In this document: piece after piece, positions 60,396 to 64,000 of the stretch
How positions within the stretch are numbered: position 1 is the first letter of the stretch
Layout: each line of letters starts with the position of its first letter
Assembly: GCA_016790285.1 (NCBI GenBank)
Contig: JAEUPJ010000029.1
Location: 17,995 to 81,994 of the forward strand
Length of the DNA: 64,000 nt
Reading direction: 5' to 3'
Source of the DNA: Roseateles sp.
GTDB lineage: Bacteria > Pseudomonadota > Gammaproteobacteria > Burkholderiales > Burkholderiaceae_C
Program-made: the position numbers and the translations under genes
Notes under the pieces: model-generated
The model's input: the letters and a program-made list of their open reading frames with translations, nothing else
What the model was told of the DNA's origin: nothing
The model's database searches: none

Positions 60396-62069
60396 TCAGT
60401 TCTCCACGAGGTATTCGGGCGACATCACCGCGAGGAACAGCGCTGCCTTGGCGCGGTCCAGCGGCTTGGTGGCGGGCGCGATCTGTGCCGCCTTCAGCAA
60501 GGCGGCTTGCAGCGCGGCGCTGGCGCGTCCCGCGAAGAGCACGCGGTTGATCTCGGCCACCAGGCTGGCGGGCGTGGTGGCCAGCGCCTGCCAGCGCGCC
60601 AGGTCGATGCCCGTGCCGATGGCGCCAGGCACCGTCGCGTCAGGGGCCACCGGCTTGCCGCTGACAAGCGTGGACAGCACGCCGCTGAGCTTGAAGGCGG
60701 CGCTGGCGTTGAAGACGCCGAAGGCCGGGCCGTCCAGCGTCGCGTCGCCGGGCAGGTCGTAGTCGGGTGGGAAGAAGTTGAAGACGCTTGCCGGGCTGTA
60801 CACCGTCTGCCCGAGGGCCGCGGCCTGCGAGCGCAGCCACACGCCGTCGCTCGTGCCGCCCATGGCGCGCAGCAAATGCGTGAGCTGCAGGATCGGCTCG
60901 CGCAGCTTGCCGAAGCGGTTGGCGTCCTGTGCGGTCAGGGCCTCGGGGTCGGTGAGGATGGCCGTCAGCACGGCCTTCATGTCCCCGCGAGGGCGGCGCT
61001 CGACCGTGCCGGTGCTGGTGAAGCTGGCCACCGTCGTGCCGTTGAAGGCCTGGGCCACGCGCTGCACGTAGGCCGGGCTCGGGTTGGCCGTGACGAGCAG
61101 CTGGATCAGCTGGCGGCCGATGAAGGGCCCGACGTTGGGGTGGTTGAAGATGTTGTCGATGGCCGCGTCCAGGTCGGCCTGTGCGGTCTGGCCGCCGGGC
61201 AGCACGGTGCCGTTGAGGAGGGTCTTCGGGCCTTTGTCGTGATGGTCGTCGAAGGCGATCATCGGCTTGTCGTAGTAGCTCGGGTTGCCGAACTTGTTGC
61301 GCGTGGCGCCGGGGCGGGGCGCGTAGGTCCAGCCAGTGAAGACGTGGGCGAAGCCCTCCACCGTCTCCTGGTCGTAGCTCGCAATGGGCTGGCCCTTGGC
61401 GTCGAGCTTGGGTGTGCCGTCCAGGTTGAGCTGCCACAGCCCGATGGAGAACAGCTGCAGCACCTCCCGCGCGTAGTTCTCGTTGGGCTCGATGCCCTTG
61501 GCCGGGTTGGGCTTGTCGTTGTTGGCCATGTTCAGGAAGCGCCCCATGGCCGGGGACAGCGTCACTTCCTTCAACACGTCGCGGAAGTTGCCGAAGGCGT
61601 TGCGCAGGAAGATGCGCTGGTACTGCGCCATGGCATTGGGCAGCTTGATCACATTGCCCGACACCACCAGGATCTCCGACAGCGCGAGCGCCGTGCGCTG
61701 GCGCAGCTGGTCGGGCTGGTTCACGGCGTTGGCGAAGAACTGCACCTGCACCGGGAAGAGGGTGTAGTTGTCGCGGTTGCAGGTGGTGGGCGAGCCGGCC
61801 GGGCAGCCCTTGCTGCTGTCAGGGTCGACCCAGGCGACGCCCGTGAAGTCGGAATCCGCGCGCGTGAATTGACTCGCGAGCCATGCGGCGCGGCCACTGG
61901 CCATGACGGTGGCCACGGTCGCATCCGTCGGCCCGAAGCTCGCCTGGCCGAGAAAGCGCCGGGCCTCGGGCTCGGTCATGGTGGTGGGCGGCCGGTCGTC
62001 GGCGGCGCGGGCGGTGCCGCCAAGGCTGGCGGCCACTGCGGCCAGCAGGGCAAGTCGGGTCAGGCGCAT
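60396..62069 (-). CDS. DUF1800 secreted protein, copy 2
   Basis: 557 residues from the ATG at 62067-62069, signal peptide [22 protein letters not shown]. Landmarks are [54 protein letters not shown] and [13 protein letters not shown]. Clearly diverged from copy 1, so an old duplication or separate acquisition. Function unknown; pair with DUF1501 downstream. Confidence 0.9.
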   Translation of the reverse strand: MRLTRLALLAAVAASLGGTARAADDRPPTTMTEPEARRFLGQASFGPTDATVATVMASGRAAWLASQFTRADSDFTGVAWVDPDSSKGCPAGSPTTCNRDNYTLFPVQVQFFANAVNQPDQLRQRTALALSEILVVSGNVIKLPNAMAQYQRIFLRNAFGNFRDVLKEVTLSPAMGRFLNMANNDKPNPAKGIEPNENYAREVLQLFSIGLWQLNLDGTPKLDAKGQPIASYDQETVEGFAHVFTGWTYAPRPGATRNKFGNPSYYDKPMIAFDDHHDKGPKTLLNGTVLPGGQTAQADLDAAIDNIFNHPNVGPFIGRQLIQLLVTANPSPAYVQRVAQAFNGTTVASFTSTGTVERRPRGDMKAVLTAILTDPEALTAQDANRFGKLREPILQLTHLLRAMGGTSDGVWLRSQAAALGQTVYSPASVFNFFPPDYDLPGDATLDGPAFGVFNASAAFKLSGVLSTLVSGKPVAPDATVPGAIGTGIDLARWQALATTPASLVAEINRVLFAGRASAALQAALLKAAQIAPATKPLDRAKAALFLAVMSPEYLVEN

Positions 62070-62177
62070 GGTCGGTCTCCGGTGGGCGCCGCGATGTTGG
62101 TGCCGGGCCGGCCCAGCGTCTTGCCACCAGTTGTGGCGCTTTGTAAGCAAACGATGCTGTCCGTTGCGGCGCATGTA

Positions 62178-62206
62178 CGGACTGTCCGGCACCTGTCCGC
62201 GGACAG
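62178..62206. promoter_or_regulatory. Two GTCC/GGAC palindromes, candidate activator sites
   Basis: CGGACTGTCCG (62178-62188) and CTGTCCGCGGACAG (62193-62206), both perfect palindromes sharing GTCC/GGAC half-sites, 15.5 bases centre to centre. They lie 43 to 71 bases upstream of the sigma-54 promoter, a position used by enhancer-binding proteins, and could also serve the divergent DUF1800 gene. Confidence 0.5.
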
Positions 62207-62248
62207 TGCCCGCGCGCGCAAGTCGTTGATTTGTCACGAGATGCCCCG

Positions 62249-62263
62249 TGGCACGCGGCTTGC
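62249..62263 (+). promoter_or_regulatory. Consensus sigma-54 promoter upstream of the efflux adaptor
   Basis: TGGCACGCGGCTTGC matches TGGCACG-N4-TTGC at every specified base. Transcription would start about 12 bases downstream, at the edge of the ATG at 62276, so the mRNA would be nearly leaderless unless the true translation start differs. Confidence 0.6.
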
Positions 62264-62275
62264 GATCTCCAGGGC

Positions 62276-63559
62276 ATGAACACCCGCTTCCGCGACACCT
62301 CCGAACAGGATCGCCCTCTCACCCGCCAGCCCCTGCTGGCCCGCCGCTGGCCGCTGCTGGCAGGTGGCGCCGTCGTCATCGCCGTGGTCGTGCTGCTCGG
62401 CGGCGGCCGCCTGCGCCAAGCGCTGTCCGCGGACTCCGCCGTCAGCGCTGCGCGGCTGACCATCGCCACCGTCGAGGTGGGGCCGCTGACGCGCGACGTC
62501 GCCGGCGAGGGCCGCGTGGTGGCGGCGCAAAGCCCCACCCTCTTCGCACCGGGTGCCGGCACCGCCACGCTGACCGTGCAGGCCGGCGACCCCGTCAAGC
62601 GCGGCCAGGTGCTGGCCCGCGTGGACTCGCCCGAACTCACCAACCGCCTGGCGCAGGAGCGCAGCAACGTCGACGCCCTGCGCGCCGACCTCGCCCGCGC
62701 CGAGGTCGAAGCCCGCCAGCAGACCGCCGCGCTGCAGAGCGCCTACGAGAACGCCCGCATCGACCAGCAGACGGCGGCCAATGACCTGGCCCGCCAGACC
62801 CAGGCCTTCGAGGCGGGCGCCACCGCGCGCATGCAGGTCGAGCGCGCCCAGGACGCGCTGGCCAAGGCCAGGCTGGCGCTGGAGCAGGCGCGCGACCTGC
62901 GCGGCCTCAAGACCGACAGCCTCAAGCTCGACGTGAAGGCCAAGGAGAGCGCGCTGGCCCGCCAGCAGCTGCTCGTGGCCGACCTGGAGCGCCAGGTCAC
63001 CGAGTTGCAGGTGCGCTCGCCGGTGGACGGCCAGGTCGGCCAGCTCTTCATCGCCGACCGCACGAACGTCGCGCGTGATGCGCGGCTGCTGTCGGTCATC
63101 GATTTGTCGGCACTGGAGGTGCAGATGCAGGTGGCCGAGAGCTTCGCCCGTGAGCTGCAGCCCGGCATGCCGGGCGAGATCACCGGCAACGGCCAGCGCT
63201 GGGCCGGCCAGGTCAGCTCGGTGTCGCCGGAAGTCGTCAACGGCGAAGTCGCCGCGCGGCTGCGCTTTGCGGGCACGCAGCCCGAGCAGCTGCGCCAGAA
63301 CCAGCGTCTGTCGGTGCGCGTGTTGCTGGACAAGCGCGACAAGGTGCTGGGTGTGGCGCGCGGCAGCTTCGTCGACGAAGGCGGGGGCAGCTTCGCCTAC
63401 GTGGTGCGGGGTGGCGTGGCCGAGAAGGTCGCCGTGAAGCTCGGGGCGCGCTCGCTGGAGCGGGTGGAGGTGATCTCCGGGCTGGTGGTGGGGGACCGGG
63501 TGGTGATCTCGGGGGCGGACAACTTCAAGGGCGCGGAGCGCGTCTTGATTGCGGATTGA
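62276..63559 (+). CDS. Efflux RND/HlyD-type periplasmic adaptor
   Basis: 427 residues. A single N-terminal membrane helix (about 25-43) anchors it in the inner membrane. A barrel-sandwich lipoyl-like domain (APGAGTATLTVQAGDPVKRGQVLARVDSPEL, then LQVRSPVDGQVGQLF) brackets a long alpha-hairpin (about 125-250). Beta-barrel and membrane-proximal domains follow. Such proteins bridge an inner-membrane pump and an outer-membrane channel. The cognate permease is not in the window; an ABC-type partner downstream (MacA/MacB-like) is plausible. No start codon other than the ATG at 62276 lies before the helix. Confidence 0.87.
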   Translation: MNTRFRDTSEQDRPLTRQPLLARRWPLLAGGAVVIAVVVLLGGGRLRQALSADSAVSAARLTIATVEVGPLTRDVAGEGRVVAAQSPTLFAPGAGTATLTVQAGDPVKRGQVLARVDSPELTNRLAQERSNVDALRADLARAEVEARQQTAALQSAYENARIDQQTAANDLARQTQAFEAGATARMQVERAQDALAKARLALEQARDLRGLKTDSLKLDVKAKESALARQQLLVADLERQVTELQVRSPVDGQVGQLFIADRTNVARDARLLSVIDLSALEVQMQVAESFARELQPGMPGEITGNGQRWAGQVSSVSPEVVNGEVAARLRFAGTQPEQLRQNQRLSVRVLLDKRDKVLGVARGSFVDEGGGSFAYVVRGGVAEKVAVKLGARSLERVEVISGLVVGDRVVISGADNFKGAERVLIAD

Positions 63560-63633
63560 TCATGGCTGGTCGCCTTGTCGTTGCGCTTGCCTTTTGGCGA
63601 GGCCCAGCCGGGAGTTCGCCCCGGCGGGCGACC

Positions 63634-63659
63634 TACTTTTTGTGTCGACAAAAAGTAGG
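63634..63659. terminator. Bidirectional hairpin after the adaptor gene
   Basis: CTACTTTTT (63634-63642) pairs with AAAAAGTAG (63651-63659) around eight bases. The T-run and A-run would suit termination in both directions. Confidence 0.55.
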
Positions 63660-63739
63660 CAAAAAACGACCCCTGCAAAACCGCCCCTTCGGGGTTCCCT
63701 GCGATGCTCGAAGCCCGGGGCCGCGCCCAACTCACTTCG

Positions 63740-64000
63740 CTACGCTCCGTTCAGACAAAGGGGCGCGAAGTCAGTTGTTGAAGCGCGCTGCGCGCGCGCC
63801 CCGGGCTTCTGCGCTTCTCGGCGGTTTAGAAGGGGAGGCCCCGAACAGCCGAAACAGCCAACAGCCAAACGCCACATCCCTGCGGTCGTGGCTGTTCCTT
63901 CACTCCCCCTTGGAGTCCGCCGAGCAGCGCAAGGACTTGAGGGCGCGCGCGCAGCGCGCTTCAACAACTGACTCCGCGCAACTGTTTGACCGGAGCGTAG
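63740..64000. repeat. Large imperfect inverted repeat at the right edge
   Basis: The arm at 63740-63801 and the reverse complement of 63941-64000 share long blocks, including CTACGCTCCG and a run of over 30 identical bases around GTCAGTTGTTGAAGCGCGCT. About 140 bases lie between. The stretch from 63560 to the window end contains no gene I can support; readings through it are repeats of low-complexity GC-rich sequence. Confidence 0.7.

Noticed and set aside
63549-63971. 140-codon frame at the right end
   Set aside because: It overlaps the adaptor stop and runs through hairpins and the inverted repeat; composition is repeat-like.

Overview
The window is uniformly GC-rich chromosomal DNA (by eye near 70%) from a betaproteobacterium of the order Burkholderiales. 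Gene content and interspersed repeats point to the Roseateles/Pelomonas/Mitsuaria/Rubrivivax neighbourhood; this is an inference from gene families, not from a marker gene. I see no rRNA, tRNA, CRISPR array or intact insertion sequence. The left end cuts through a cyanophycin synthetase gene. The right end lies in a repeat-rich intergenic stretch.

Layout. 0-5 kb: cyanophycin synthesis (cphA' and the start of cphA on the minus strand), divergent from an ABC exporter plus DUF1854 pair. 5-9 kb: bfr/bfd iron storage around a Fur box, a cold-shock gene and a YgiQ radical SAM enzyme. 9-16 kb: a c-di-GMP phosphodiesterase, a two-component system, a secreted NTF2-like protein and a PPi-type phosphofructokinase. 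15.5-25.6 kb: a lipoprotein, an HscC/J-protein chaperone pair, small enzymes (YCII, VOC, GST), two coupled unknown genes and a Do-type protease. 25.7-36.7 kb: a large cyanophycin and arginine catabolic region. 37-39 kb: a QseBC-type two-component system. 39.5-41.3 kb: a visibly AT-richer islet with an orphan TIR-domain gene. 41.3-45.7 kb: an endonuclease V-like gene and a GntR-controlled amino-acid ABC transporter. 46-53 kb: an orphan fimbrial subunit, an HD protein and a phosphorelay cluster. 53-62 kb: two oppositely oriented DUF1800/DUF1501 pairs around a CZB chemoreceptor. 62-64 kb: an efflux adaptor gene behind a consensus sigma-54 promoter.

The most coherent system concerns cyanophycin, the Asp-Arg storage polymer. 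The window holds synthesis genes and, 25 kb away, a catabolic set: two secreted cyanophycinases, a TonB-dependent receptor, a CphZ-type dipeptide hydrolase, a YfcC-family permease, an ArgR-type (GlxA/AraC) regulator and two arginine N-succinyltransferase genes. The minus-strand genes from the second cyanophycinase to the second succinyltransferase form one operon with three 4-base overlaps and gaps of at most 16 bases. Both cyanophycinase genes are preceded by two abutting 21-base half-sites of the form (N)GTCNC-N8-AA-N5. This matches the Pseudomonas ArgR consensus TGTCGC-N8-AA-N5, and in each case the sites point towards the cyanophycinase. I read this as an arginine-responsive regulon that digests polymer outside the cytoplasm, imports beta-Asp-Arg and feeds arginine into the AST pathway.
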